Assembly: GCA_902790215.1 (NCBI GenBank)
Contig: CADAQX010000003.1
Location: 1 to 64,000 of the forward strand
Length of the DNA stretch: 64,000 nt
Origin: an uncultured Bacteroidota bacterium
GTDB lineage: Bacteria > Bacteroidota > Bacteroidia > Bacteroidales > P3
Reading direction: 5' to 3'
A program made the position numbers and the translations under genes. The notes under the pieces are model-generated. The model was not told where the DNA came from. It did not search any database and was given only the letters and a program-made list of their open reading frames with translations. This document shows positions 33,170-43,700 of this stretch, piece by piece. Position 1 is the stretch's first letter. Each line of letters starts with the position of its first letter.

Positions 33170-35644
33170 ATGGAAAATCAGCAACAAATAAGTAACACAC
33201 AGAATCAGCAGAATGCTCATCAGCAGGAAGCCGAAAGTTCAATTTCTTTGAAAGATATTGTATTCTTAGTCATTAACAATTGGTATTGGTTTGCCATATC
33301 ACTGTTTGTCTGTCTTGTGATAGCTGGTATAGTTTTCAAAACCAAACCCAAGGACTTTGAGTATACATCCAGAATCATGATTCGCGACGAGAGCGACCGG
33401 CGAGCTACTTATCGTAATGTAGATGCCATTTTAAGTAATGCAGGTGACGATTTCGGCTCACGCTCGTTGGATGACGAGATTTTCATCATCAAGTCATCGC
33501 CATTGATGGTTAATGTAGTGGAGCAACTGAATCTGAATAAGACGTGCGACCGCACAGGTCTTTTCACAAAGATTTCATACTACCATGACCGTCCATTGGA
33601 CATGGAGGTGACATTGCACAACACGGATGTAAAGGAAGCCAGCCTTAATGTCAGTGTGACACCATTGGACATGAACCGATACCAATACAATGTCAACTCA
33701 GCCAGTGGTGGTGTTTCCAAAAAGAAAGGCGTTGCAAAATACACTGAAAAGGTAGAGGTTAACAATTACGTTACATTCTCTGTGGACAAGACACAATACT
33801 TCTCCAATAAGAACATCAACGTCACATATGTTTTGGCTGAATGCCCGGTGCTAACAAAAGCATATCAGATGGTACGGAGGCTGTCTGTAAATCGTGTTAA
33901 TAAAAATGCCTCGGTTCTTGCCATTACATATTCAGATAATAATGAGCAGAGAGCAAAAGAAGTTGCCGATGTTATGGTTGTTGTGTACAATGCGGAAGCC
34001 ATCAACGACAAGAAACTAATAGCAGAGAAGACTGAGCAGTTTGTGTCGGATCGTATTGCACTTATTTCAGGTGAGCTTACCGATGTGGACTCTCAGGTTG
34101 AGCAAATAAAGAAAAGCTCCGGTCTGACAGATTTCTCAAGTGCTTCAGGCATGCTGCTTCAAACAGGAACCCGTTATACAGACGAGGTAGTTGATTTGGA
34201 AGCTGAACTTTCAAATATTCGTTCTATCAAATCGTACATGAACGATCCTGCAAACAAAGAAGAGCTGCTTCCTGGTAATGTAGGTATATCCAATGCTGGT
34301 GTCCAGAGCCAGATAAACCAGTATAATAACCAGTTGCTTCAATACAAGAAGCTCCTCAACACTGCAGGACGCAACAACCCCGGAGTACGTAACTTGCTGC
34401 AGCAGATGGAATCGAACCGTAATGCCATTTTAGCAGCCATCGACAATTTGATTAATTCTGTTAATATACGATTACAGAGTGCAAGGGCTCAGGAGATGCG
34501 TACAAGAGGACAGATTTCGGCTATGCCTACCCAAACAAAGGCTGTTAATGAAGTTACCCGTCAACAGAAAATCAAGGAAGAGTTGTATCTGTACTTGCTG
34601 AGTAAACGTGAAGAGAATGCAATGAATCTTGCAGTCACAGCCGACAATGCAAAAGTGGTGGAACCTGCCATACGCTCCAATATGGGTCCTCACCTGTCAA
34701 TGCATATCCTTGTAGGTTTGATCTGCGGAGTTGCACTGCCTGCACTGATTATGTTTGGCATGAACTTCTTTAATGTGAAGGTACGCTCGAAGATGGAAAT
34801 CGAAAAAGCCCTGACTATTCCTGTTATGGGTGAGATACCCCAGAAACCTGAAGGCCGTGCAAATGATGAAATCATCGTGACAGCCAATGGTACTGATGTG
34901 GTCACAGAAGCGTTCCGAATATTGCATTCAAATATCCCATTCTTCTTGAAGGAGGGGCAGAAGGTTATCCAGACCGTTTCTACTATCCCTGGTGAGGGTA
35001 AATCATTTGTAGCCCTTAACCTTGCGTTATCATTGGCATATTTAGGAAAGAAAACAATCTTGCTGGACTGCGACCTGCGAAAGAGAAGCCTTTCCAAGAC
35101 AATTGACCGTCACAACCGCACTGGCCTAATTCATTATATGTTAGGCAAAGAGGATGATTTCACTAAGATAATAATGCATAGTGAAACCTCTCCCAACCTC
35201 GATTATATCGTCTGTGAGAAGACTCCCCCGAATGCCACACAGCTTCTTCTTGATAATAAGATGGAAAATCTGGTTGCATATTTGCGAGAGCATTATGATT
35301 ATATCATTCTTGACTCCACACCGGCTCAGATTGTCGCTGATGCATCAATAATCAACCATTGCGCAGACCTTACCACTTATATAATGCGTGTCGGCTACCT
35401 GAATAAGAGTTCATTCCCCTTCATCCAGGAATTGTGCGATAAGAGCAAATTCAAAAACATGGCTATCATCATGACTGACGTGCCTGTAATCAAACGTCGT
35501 TATGGTGGCTATGGTTATGGCTATGGTTACGGCTATGGTTACGGCTATGGTTATGGCTATGGTTACGGCTATGGCTACGGCTATGGTTATGGCTATGGCT
35601 ATGGCGATGGAGGAGATTCCGACAATAAAAAGAAGAAAGACTAA
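33170..35644 (+). CDS. Wzc-like tyrosine kinase / chain-length regulator
   Basis: 824 residues. A Wzz domain with a first transmembrane helix at ~38-58 and a second at ~512-530, a periplasmic coiled-coil part (~300-470), and a cytoplasmic BY-kinase domain: Walker A PGEGKS (~606-611), Walker A' ILLDCDLRK, Walker B YIILDSTP. The tail, normally a Tyr cluster that is autophosphorylated, is here YGG plus sixteen consecutive Tyr-Gly units. It controls polymerisation and export with the Wza-like protein. Confidence 0.9.
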   Translation: MENQQQISNTQNQQNAHQQEAESSISLKDIVFLVINNWYWFAISLFVCLVIAGIVFKTKPKDFEYTSRIMIRDESDRRATYRNVDAILSNAGDDFGSRSLDDEIFIIKSSPLMVNVVEQLNLNKTCDRTGLFTKISYYHDRPLDMEVTLHNTDVKEASLNVSVTPLDMNRYQYNVNSASGGVSKKKGVAKYTEKVEVNNYVTFSVDKTQYFSNKNINVTYVLAECPVLTKAYQMVRRLSVNRVNKNASVLAITYSDNNEQRAKEVADVMVVVYNAEAINDKKLIAEKTEQFVSDRIALISGELTDVDSQVEQIKKSSGLTDFSSASGMLLQTGTRYTDEVVDLEAELSNIRSIKSYMNDPANKEELLPGNVGISNAGVQSQINQYNNQLLQYKKLLNTAGRNNPGVRNLLQQMESNRNAILAAIDNLINSVNIRLQSARAQEMRTRGQISAMPTQTKAVNEVTRQQKIKEELYLYLLSKREENAMNLAVTADNAKVVEPAIRSNMGPHLSMHILVGLICGVALPALIMFGMNFFNVKVRSKMEIEKALTIPVMGEIPQKPEGRANDEIIVTANGTDVVTEAFRILHSNIPFFLKEGQKVIQTVSTIPGEGKSFVALNLALSLAYLGKKTILLDCDLRKRSLSKTIDRHNRTGLIHYMLGKEDDFTKIIMHSETSPNLDYIVCEKTPPNATQLLLDNKMENLVAYLREHYDYIILDSTPAQIVADASIINHCADLTTYIMRVGYLNKSSFPFIQELCDKSKFKNMAIIMTDVPVIKRRYGGYGYGYGYGYGYGYGYGYGYGYGYGYGYGYGYGDGGDSDNKKKKD
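35510..35605 (+). repeat. (TAYGGY)16 hexanucleotide repeat
   Basis: Sixteen in-frame TAT/TAC-GGT/GGC units at the 3' end of the Wzc-like gene. Any gain or loss of a unit keeps the frame, so the number of tyrosines can vary by slippage. Confidence 0.92.
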
Positions 35645-35679
35645 TAATAATTAATGATTCATATAAACATTCTTAATAT

Positions 35680-36555
35680 ATGAAGGGAATTGTATTAGCA
35701 GGCGGGTCTGGTACCCGCCTGTATCCCATTACAAAAGGGGTAAGTAAACAGCTGTTGCCCATCTATGATAAACCGATGGTGTATTATCCAATATCCGCTT
35801 TGATGCTGGCGGGCATTCGTGATATCTTAATCATATCTACGCCACATGATTTGCCTGGTTTCCAACGCCTGTTGGGTGACGGGTCAGACTATGGTGTACA
35901 CTTCTCGTATGCCGAGCAACCCTCACCGGACGGTTTGGCACAGGCATTTCTTATTGGCGAGGAATTTATAGGAAACGACTCGGTCTGTTTAGTACTTGGC
36001 GACAATATATTCCAAGGAAACGGCTTTGGAAAAATGCTGCGTGAGGCTGTTGCCTCGGCTGAACAGGATCAAAAGGCCACAGTTTTCGGCTACTGGGTTG
36101 CCGACCCAGAGCGTTATGGTGTTGCCGAATTTGATAATGAGGGTAATGTCCTGTCTATCGAGGAAAAGCCCAAAGAGCCCAAGTCAAATTATGCAGTAGT
36201 AGGATTGTATTTCTATCCCAACAAGGTGGTCTCTGTGGCAAAGGGCATCAAACCCTCTGCTCGTGGAGAGCTTGAAATAACATCTGTCAATCAGCGTTTT
36301 CTCGAAGATGGCGAACTAAAAGTACAGTTATTGGGCAGAGGCTTTGCTTGGCTTGATACAGGTACACATGATTCTTTATCTGAGGCATCTACATTCATTG
36401 AAGTGATTGAGAAACGTCAGGGATTGAAAGTGGCCTGTCTTGAGAGCATTGCGTATGAGAAAGGTTGGATTACCGCTGATGAACTAAGACGCATTGCCCA
36501 GCCAATGTCAAAGAATCAATATGGCCAATATTTATTGAATTTGATTAAAGATTAA
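35680..36555 (+). CDS. rmlA: Glucose-1-phosphate thymidylyltransferase
   Basis: 291 residues. First step of dTDP-L-rhamnose synthesis: glucose-1-phosphate + dTTP. Signature [20 protein letters not shown] at the N-terminus, then [14 protein letters not shown] and GDNIF (metal-binding Asp). Full-length. Starts 35 nt after the Wzc-like gene, followed after 8 nt by rmlC. Confidence 0.95.
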   Translation: MKGIVLAGGSGTRLYPITKGVSKQLLPIYDKPMVYYPISALMLAGIRDILIISTPHDLPGFQRLLGDGSDYGVHFSYAEQPSPDGLAQAFLIGEEFIGNDSVCLVLGDNIFQGNGFGKMLREAVASAEQDQKATVFGYWVADPERYGVAEFDNEGNVLSIEEKPKEPKSNYAVVGLYFYPNKVVSVAKGIKPSARGELEITSVNQRFLEDGELKVQLLGRGFAWLDTGTHDSLSEASTFIEVIEKRQGLKVACLESIAYEKGWITADELRRIAQPMSKNQYGQYLLNLIKD

Positions 36556-36563
36556 AGCACAAG

Positions 36564-37121
36564 ATGGAAGTCATTAAAACCCCCATAGAAGGCGTCCTTA
36601 TCATTGAACCCCGTGTTTTTGGTGACAAACGAGGCTATTTCTTCGAAAGTTTCAATGCCTGCGAGTTTGCTGAAAAAACCGGATTGCAGATTACATTCGT
36701 TCAAGACAACGAATCAATGTCGCATTACGGGGTGTTAAGAGGGCTGCATTTCCAATGTCCACCATATGCCCAAAGCAAGCTGGTGCGGGTAGTGAAGGGA
36801 AAAGTGCTTGATGTGGCGGTTGACATCCGCAAGGGGTCTCCCACTTTTGGGAAGCACGTAGCAGTTGAACTATCGGAAGAGAACCACCGCCAATTCTTCA
36901 TGGCCAAAGGTTTTGCCCATGGATTCTCCGTCCTAAGTGAAGAAGCAATTTTTCAATACAAATGTGATGCGTTCTATGCACCTCAAAGTGAAGGTGCCAT
37001 AGCATGGAATGATCCCGATCTTGCGATAGACTGGAATATCCCAATGAATCAGGTTTTACTTTCCGAAAAAGACATGCACCATCCATTGTTGCGCGAATTC
37101 GAATCTCCTTTCAACTATTAG
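36564..37121 (+). CDS. rmlC: dTDP-4-dehydrorhamnose 3,5-epimerase
   Basis: 185 residues, the usual length of this cupin enzyme. Catalytic His is in LRGLHFQCPPYAQSKLV; other hallmarks are RGYFFESFN, VQDNESMSHYGVLRG and AKGFAHGF. Makes dTDP-4-keto-L-rhamnose. Between rmlA and rmlD; rmlB is not in this cluster. Confidence 0.95.
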   Translation: MEVIKTPIEGVLIIEPRVFGDKRGYFFESFNACEFAEKTGLQITFVQDNESMSHYGVLRGLHFQCPPYAQSKLVRVVKGKVLDVAVDIRKGSPTFGKHVAVELSEENHRQFFMAKGFAHGFSVLSEEAIFQYKCDAFYAPQSEGAIAWNDPDLAIDWNIPMNQVLLSEKDMHHPLLREFESPFNY

Positions 37122-37133
37122 AGAATAGCCATT

Positions 37134-38000
37134 ATGAATATATTAGTAACAGGAGCCAATGGTCAACTGGGTCGCCATGTTAGACGGTGCAGTGCAGATT
37201 CTGTGCACACATTCCATTTTACCGACGTGGAAGAATTGGACATTACAGACCTCGCTGCTGTTCAGTGTTTCGTGAGCAAAAACAAGATAGACGCTATTAT
37301 CAACTGTGCTGCATACGTCAATGTCGACAAGGCAGAGTCGGAAGAAGAGCTGGCCGATAAGATTAACCATGTGGCAGTAGGGTATCTCGCTGACACAATG
37401 GCGCAAGTGGGAGGTCTATTAGTTCATTTCTCAACAGACTATGTGTTTGGAGGAAATAGAAATAATACCCCATGCACAGAAGAGGAGCCCGTTAATCCCA
37501 CTGGTGCCTATGGGCGTACAAAGTTGTCTGGAGAACAGGTTATCCTCGCATCAGGATGTCGCCATATAATTATCCGTACATCATGGTTGTACAGTGAATA
37601 TGGTAAAAACTTCTGCAAAACAATGCTGGAGCTGACAAAAACAAAACCGACATTAAATGTCGTCTTTGACCAGGTTGGAACCCCGACTTATGCAGGCGAC
37701 CTTGCTCAGGCAGTATGTTCAATTATTGAGAAAGACCTTGTGTCAGGTAATGAGGGTTTATATCATTTCAGCAATGAAGGCGTATGCAGCTGGTATGACT
37801 TCACCAAAGAGATAGCCCGGCAGTCTGGACACAAAGACTGTATCATTATGCCGTGCCATAGTAGCGAATATCCCAGTCCCGTAGTCCGCCCAAGCTATTC
37901 CGTGCTGGACAAGACTAAATTCAAAAAGACATTTGGACTTAATGTGCCCTACTGGACAGACAGCCTTACGGTCTGTTTGCGCAACCTGGGTGCATTGTAA
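37134..38000 (+). CDS. rmlD: dTDP-4-dehydrorhamnose reductase
   Basis: 288 residues. NAD(P)-binding GANGQLGRH at the N-terminus and the SDR catalytic Tyr-x3-Lys in YGRTKLSGE. Final step to dTDP-L-rhamnose. Twelve nt after rmlC. Confidence 0.93.
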   Translation: MNILVTGANGQLGRHVRRCSADSVHTFHFTDVEELDITDLAAVQCFVSKNKIDAIINCAAYVNVDKAESEEELADKINHVAVGYLADTMAQVGGLLVHFSTDYVFGGNRNNTPCTEEEPVNPTGAYGRTKLSGEQVILASGCRHIIIRTSWLYSEYGKNFCKTMLELTKTKPTLNVVFDQVGTPTYAGDLAQAVCSIIEKDLVSGNEGLYHFSNEGVCSWYDFTKEIARQSGHKDCIIMPCHSSEYPSPVVRPSYSVLDKTKFKKTFGLNVPYWTDSLTVCLRNLGAL

Positions 38001-38030
38001 TATATTAATAAACCATAAAATAGATATCCA

Positions 38031-38591
38031 ATGAGCAAACCGTTTATACATGAAAGCAGTTACATCGACGATGATGTTATTATTGGCGACGATACCAAAA
38101 TATGGCATTTCTGCCATGTCCAGCGTGGAGCCCGGATAGGTTCCCATTGCTCGTTGGGGCAGAATGTAAACATTGGCAATAATGTCAAGGTAGGCAATGG
38201 AGTCCGAATCCAGAACAATGTATCGGTATATGAAGGCGTGGAGATAGAGGATAATGTATTCTGTGGACCCAGTTGTGTATTCACCAATGTCACCACTCCG
38301 CGTTCACACTTCCCTGCCCATGGAGTATACGCCAAGACCGTTGTCAAAGAAGGTGCCTCTCTCGGGGCCAATAGCACCATTGTGTGTGGACATGATGTCG
38401 GACGTAGTGCACTCATTGCCGCAGGAGCTGTAGTGACGCACAACGTCCCGGATTATGCATTGATGGCAGGAGTCCCTGCTCGTCGTATTGGATGGGTGTG
38501 CGAGTGTGGTCACCGTCTCGACGACACTCTTCAGTGCTCCTGTGGCCGCCGATACCACCTTGTATCCGAAGACGTTCTGGTTAAAGAATAA
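38031..38591 (+). CDS. WbpD/WlbB-like hexapeptide N-acetyltransferase
   Basis: 186 residues. Left-handed beta-helix repeats ([36 protein letters not shown]) over most of the length. The C-terminus adds a zinc-ribbon-like [19 protein letters not shown] (two CxCG pairs). Closest to enzymes that acetylate UDP-2-acetamido-3-amino sugars for O-antigen. Last clear sugar gene of the operon; no matching aminotransferase or dehydrogenase is nearby. Confidence 0.82.
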   Translation: MSKPFIHESSYIDDDVIIGDDTKIWHFCHVQRGARIGSHCSLGQNVNIGNNVKVGNGVRIQNNVSVYEGVEIEDNVFCGPSCVFTNVTTPRSHFPAHGVYAKTVVKEGASLGANSTIVCGHDVGRSALIAAGAVVTHNVPDYALMAGVPARRIGWVCECGHRLDDTLQCSCGRRYHLVSEDVLVKE

Positions 38592-38621
38592 GAAAATAGT
38601 TTTTAATTATTTTATACTATC

Positions 38622-39437
38622 GTGAAAGTCAAGTCATATATATTACTACTGTTCCTGTTGACAACAACCCTCTGCTGTCAGGCAAAAAGGGAGCCTTCGT
38701 GGATGAGAGAGCTCCCCAAGCCGGGCAATGAGACATACATATATGTGCGCGAATCAGGTGAGGGTGCAACCATCGAAGAGGCTTTGGCACATGCCATGGT
38801 CAGGGTATTCCAAAGCACTGCCAACCGTTTGGGACAGCCCTTCGATTCCCAGAAAGTAAAAACTGCGCTTGTCTCGGGTACAGATTATAAAACCATATCC
38901 CAACAATATGACATTCCGGTGAACCGGGTAGGAGTATACTCTACCCAGCTTAAAGAAGGGACCTACTGGGTCTATGTCTTGTGCCAAGTGGCTGCCATGA
39001 GTAATGTGGAACCGGTATGGGATCGTGTTGGCATGAACAGTGGCACAGCCAACTGGGTTGCAGTAATCAAATCAGCCGTATTGCCAGGCCTGGGTCAAAT
39101 GGGCAAAGACCATTTTACCGAAGGACTCTTCACCTTGTTGGGCGAAGGCGCTCTGGTCGGGGGGGGGATTGCATGTTACAATATAGCACAGAATCAATTA
39201 AAGATTATGACCCCTACTGCCAATGCTAACGACTATTATGAGGCAAGCCGCAAGTATTCAACCGCTCAGACAGTCTCCTATCTCACATGGGGAATGGCGG
39301 GTGCTCTGTATATTGTCAATCTAATCCGTGCCTACAGGGTTCAACCCAAAAGCAGCTACGACCTGACTTTTCAGCCCTCCTTTATTACCACTCCATATTA
39401 TGTTTCTCCCTCTGTAGGTATAACTTTAAGATTTTAA
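38622..39437 (+). CDS. Exported protein of unknown function
   Basis: 271 residues, with GTG as the only good start. An N-terminal signal peptide (LLLFLLTTTLCCQA), a mixed alpha/beta region with REPSWMRELPKPG, and toward the C-terminus two hydrophobic segments in SAVLPGLGQMGKDHFTEG and VSYLTWGMAGALYIVNLI, reminiscent of DUF5683-type membrane segments. The last residues (VSPSVGITLRF) end like an outer-membrane strand. Function unknown; it probably belongs to the envelope operon with the following lipoprotein gene (4-nt gap). Confidence 0.6.
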   Translation: MKVKSYILLLFLLTTTLCCQAKREPSWMRELPKPGNETYIYVRESGEGATIEEALAHAMVRVFQSTANRLGQPFDSQKVKTALVSGTDYKTISQQYDIPVNRVGVYSTQLKEGTYWVYVLCQVAAMSNVEPVWDRVGMNSGTANWVAVIKSAVLPGLGQMGKDHFTEGLFTLLGEGALVGGGIACYNIAQNQLKIMTPTANANDYYEASRKYSTAQTVSYLTWGMAGALYIVNLIRAYRVQPKSSYDLTFQPSFITTPYYVSPSVGITLRF

Positions 39438-39441
39438 TGCC

Positions 39442-40695
39442 ATGCGACGTTTTCTCTTGATTCTCTTCCCTGCAGTGCTGATGTTCACATCGCTATTCAC
39501 CTCTTGCATTAAAAATCTCGAGGATGAAGGAATATATGTAACCACCCGCTGCTACGGCATTGTTTATGACCAGCAAACCATGCAGCCCATTCCCGGAATA
39601 ATGATTGCATCCACTGACGGGAAAAAAATAGAAGAAAAGGTATATACACAGGATGACGGTTCTTTCTCCATCAACATCAGTCTGGAACAACTGCACCGCG
39701 GCTGCTACCTCTCTGTCCTGCCAGACTCTTTATACCAAACCCTCGATATCAAGCTTGACGGAATGCCTTTGGGCTTGCAAAACTACGACTTAGGTTCTAT
39801 AGTAATTGAAGGCCCTTTTGAACCAATCATTTACACCGACAATGTCACCGACATCACTATCAACTCGGCTCACTGCTATGGGGAAATCTTGGAAGACGGG
39901 CATTCTGCAATTACCGAGCGCGGTTTTGTTTATGCAGAGGTACAATATCCCACAGTGGAAGATAACAAAGTTGTCGTGGAAACTGCGAATAAGACCTTCG
40001 ATGCCATACTCAGCCTGAAGCCCAACACCACATACTATGTCAGGGCATTCGCCCGCAATGGCTTGGGATTAAGCTATGGCGACCAGATTGAATTCTCCAC
40101 TCTTAGTGGTCTGCCTGAAGTCACCACCAACGGTGTTTACAATATCACATCCACTACTGCAGTTTGCGCTGCGAATGTCAATGGCAACGATATGTTCCCC
40201 GATACATATCGCGGTGTTTGCTGGAGCACCATGCCAGACCCTGACATCAACAATACCCATACCCTCGAAGGCTATGGTTCGGGCAATTATAATTGCACAC
40301 TGACCAACCTCCAACCCGGCACCTCCTACTACGTACGGGCTTATGCGGGGAACAGCATGGGCGTTGCCTATGGCGAACAGATTATCTTCACCACACTCGA
40401 CGGGTTACCCACTGTCTCCACGACTACAGTCACCAACATCACCACCACAACTGCCACTGCTGGCGGTCGGGTCAGCAACGATGGCGGCTTCACCGTTACG
40501 CAAAGGGGCGTATGCTTCAGCACCTCACCCTATCCTCAAGTCACAGACATGCATACTACCGATGGCGCCGGAACAGGCACCTTTGTCAGCTATCTGTCTG
40601 GTCTTACCCCAGGCACTACCTACTACTATCGTGCCTATGCCACCAATGCCATAGGTACCGTATATGGTGAACAATCGGTATTTGTAACTCATTAA
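39442..40695 (+). CDS. Modular surface lipoprotein with Fn3-like repeats
   Basis: 417 residues. Lipobox TSC near residue 22, a carboxypeptidase-regulatory-like module (~35-125), then three ~95-residue units each ending LxPxTxYYVRAxAxNxxGxxYG, an Fn3-like pattern common in Bacteroidales surface proteins. Probable binding or spacer role. Ends 64 nt before the giant T9SS protein gene. Confidence 0.72.
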   Translation: MRRFLLILFPAVLMFTSLFTSCIKNLEDEGIYVTTRCYGIVYDQQTMQPIPGIMIASTDGKKIEEKVYTQDDGSFSINISLEQLHRGCYLSVLPDSLYQTLDIKLDGMPLGLQNYDLGSIVIEGPFEPIIYTDNVTDITINSAHCYGEILEDGHSAITERGFVYAEVQYPTVEDNKVVVETANKTFDAILSLKPNTTYYVRAFARNGLGLSYGDQIEFSTLSGLPEVTTNGVYNITSTTAVCAANVNGNDMFPDTYRGVCWSTMPDPDINNTHTLEGYGSGNYNCTLTNLQPGTSYYVRAYAGNSMGVAYGEQIIFTTLDGLPTVSTTTVTNITTTTATAGGRVSNDGGFTVTQRGVCFSTSPYPQVTDMHTTDGAGTGTFVSYLSGLTPGTTYYYRAYATNAIGTVYGEQSVFVTH

Positions 40696-40758
40696 TTGTA
40701 ATGGGGTAAATACTGCTTACTTAAACCACGTTATAACGAGATAAAAGAGGAAATTCCT

Positions 40759-43700
40759 ATGATGAAGAACAAAGCAATACTGAAACTCATACTCCTGTGT
40801 TTTCTTACTGCAACCCAGTATACTGCCTATGCCTATAGCTTCTCTGCCACCTGTAGCACAGGACACACCTTATATTACAACATCCTGTCCGACTCCACCG
40901 TGGCGGTAACCTATCCGAACAACTCCGGCAGCTCTTACTACCAAGGCTATACCAAGCCCACCGGAGCACTTCAGATTCCCTCTATTGTCTATCATGGCGG
41001 CACAGTCTATCGGGTTGTCTCTATCGGCAGCAACGCCTTCCATTCCTGCAATCAGCTGACATCGGTCACCATTCCCACTTCTGTCACAGCCATTGAGGAC
41101 CGTGCTTTCGAATCTTGCAGCGGTCTCTCGTCAATTACTATCCCTGCCTCAGTACTCTCTATCGGTGTGGGTGCTTTTCAAAGCTGTAGCGGTCTGCTGA
41201 CGGTGCAGATAGGTTCCTCTGTGACTTCCATCGGCAACGTGGCTTTTGAGGGATGCAGCAGTCTCCAGTCTCTCACCATCCCCAATTCAGTCCTCACCAT
41301 GGGCAACTGGGCGTTCTGCAACTGCACATCGCTCGATACGCTCATAATCGGCACCTCCCTCACACAGATTGTGCACAATGTATTTGCCGGATGCAACAAT
41401 GTTCACTACATCCACTACAATGCCCGAAATGCCATTTGCAACTACATGACCACGGGCGGTTACCGCACCTCCTTGCCCGTAGCCTCGCTTCAGGAACTTG
41501 TCATTGGCGACAGCGTGCAAACGCTCAACCCCTACACCTTTGTGGGTGCCGCAAGTCTCGCCGAGGTTACCCTTGGGACGAATGTATCAACTATCGGAAT
41601 CAACACATTCTCTGGCTGCAGCGGGGTACACACACTGCATTACAATGCCCGCAACTGCTCTGATTTGTCATTCTCCGGTGCCGACACCGTCCACGGGTTC
41701 CGGCCTTTCACCCAACTATCCACACTGATAATTGGCGATGCCGTGCAGCACATACCCTCTTATGCATTCTTTGGTTGTGGCAGCATCTCGTCCACAATTT
41801 CTCTTCCCGACTCCCTGCAATCCATCGGCAGTCACGCCTTCCATGGTTGTACCAGCATCGGAGCATATCTGTCCTTCCCTGCCACACTCCTTTCTGTGGG
41901 AACCGAAGCTTTCAGGGATTGCGACAGCATCCTTTTCCTCAACACGGGGCTATCCCCGGCCGCCATTCCCGCCGGGGCATTCATGAACTGCGACAGGCTG
42001 TACCAGGTCTCGGTAGGGAACAACACCCCTGCCATTTCCGATTCAGCATTCCAGGGATGCATCCGTCTCGCGTCGATAGCTCTGGGGTCATCTGTTGCCA
42101 CCATTGGCAACCATGCTTTCTCAGGTTGCATACGGCTTGTGGCTCCAACGTTCCCCAATGCTCTCTCAACCATTGGCACCGGAGCTTTCCAAGGCTGTGC
42201 ACAGTTGGGCGGACAACTATCGTTCCCCGCAGCCATAACAAGCATCGGCAACAACGCATTTGCCAATACCACTCCCCTATCACTTATCGAAATGCTTGGC
42301 AGTCAACCTCCGGTCATCTACGACAGCACCTTTGCCTCTGCCACCGCATCAACCATTTTGCGCGTACCCTGTGGCGCGGTTCTCTCCTATTACATGGCAG
42401 ACCACTGGAGCGACTTTGGCAATCTCACCGAGGGCTCTCCCTATCGGATTACGCTATCCGTGAACAACAGTCTCATGGGTTCTGCCTCCGTCACACAGCT
42501 GCCCACCTGCAGCAGTCCCATAGCCCGCATACAGGCATATGCCAACACCGACTACCATTTTATTCGCTGGAACGATGGCAACAGCTCCAATCCACGAACC
42601 CTGCTTATGACATCCGACAGTGCATTTACAGCCATTTTCGCGCCCGACAACTCATACATCACTGTCACCTGCAACGACTCCACCCGTGGAATAGTCACGG
42701 GTTCCGGTCTCTATAGCTACAATGCACCTGTTGTTCTGACTGCAACAGCTTTCGCCAACTACCATTTCCAATGCTGGAGCGACGGAAACACCGATAACCC
42801 GCGATACCTGAATGCCATCCAGGATTCGGTCTTCACTGCCATTTTCCTCTCCAACTATTCCACCATCACTGTCATCAACAACAACCCCACCATGGGCACA
42901 GTCAGCGGTGGCGGCACATATTACTATCAAAACCCCGCTATCATCTCGGCCACTCCATTCACAGGCCACCATTTCACAGCATGGAACGACGGCGTGTCCA
43001 CAAATCCGCGCACGGTAATCGTGTCCCAGGACTCCGTGTTCTCAGCCAACTTTGCTGTTAATATCTATACGGTTACGGCCACCAGCAACAACGCCTCCAT
43101 GGGCATGGTCACCGGCGGAGGCACCTACCCCTACCTGGCCACAGCCGAATTGTCGGCAACGGCCTACTATGGACACCGCTTTGTTCAATGGAGCGACGGC
43201 TCAACAGTCAATCCCCGCACGCTTCAGGTGGTCAGCGACACAGCCTTCACTGCCTACTTCATCCCGAATACCTATACCGTCACCGTTGTCTCCAACGACA
43301 CCAATATGGGCAGCGTATTCGGAGGCGGCACCTATAACCACGGCGCCACTGCCACCCTTTCTGCCACCGCAGCCTACGGCTATCATTTCGTGCAGTGGAG
43401 CGACGGCAACACCGATAACCCACGAATCCTCACTGTCACAACGAATGCCACATACACCGCCCAGTTTGCTCTCAACACCTATACCCTCACCGCTTTGAGC
43501 AACAACAGCACAATGGGTACCGTTTTAGGCGGGGGCACCTATCCACACAACACTCCCGTCTACATCACCGCTATGCCCAATCATGGCTATCACTTCGTGC
43601 AATGGATGGACAGCGTCACCGATAATCCCCGCCTTGTCACCATGACTGCCAATGCCACCTATACCGCACAATTCGACTTCAACACCTACACCCTCACCGT

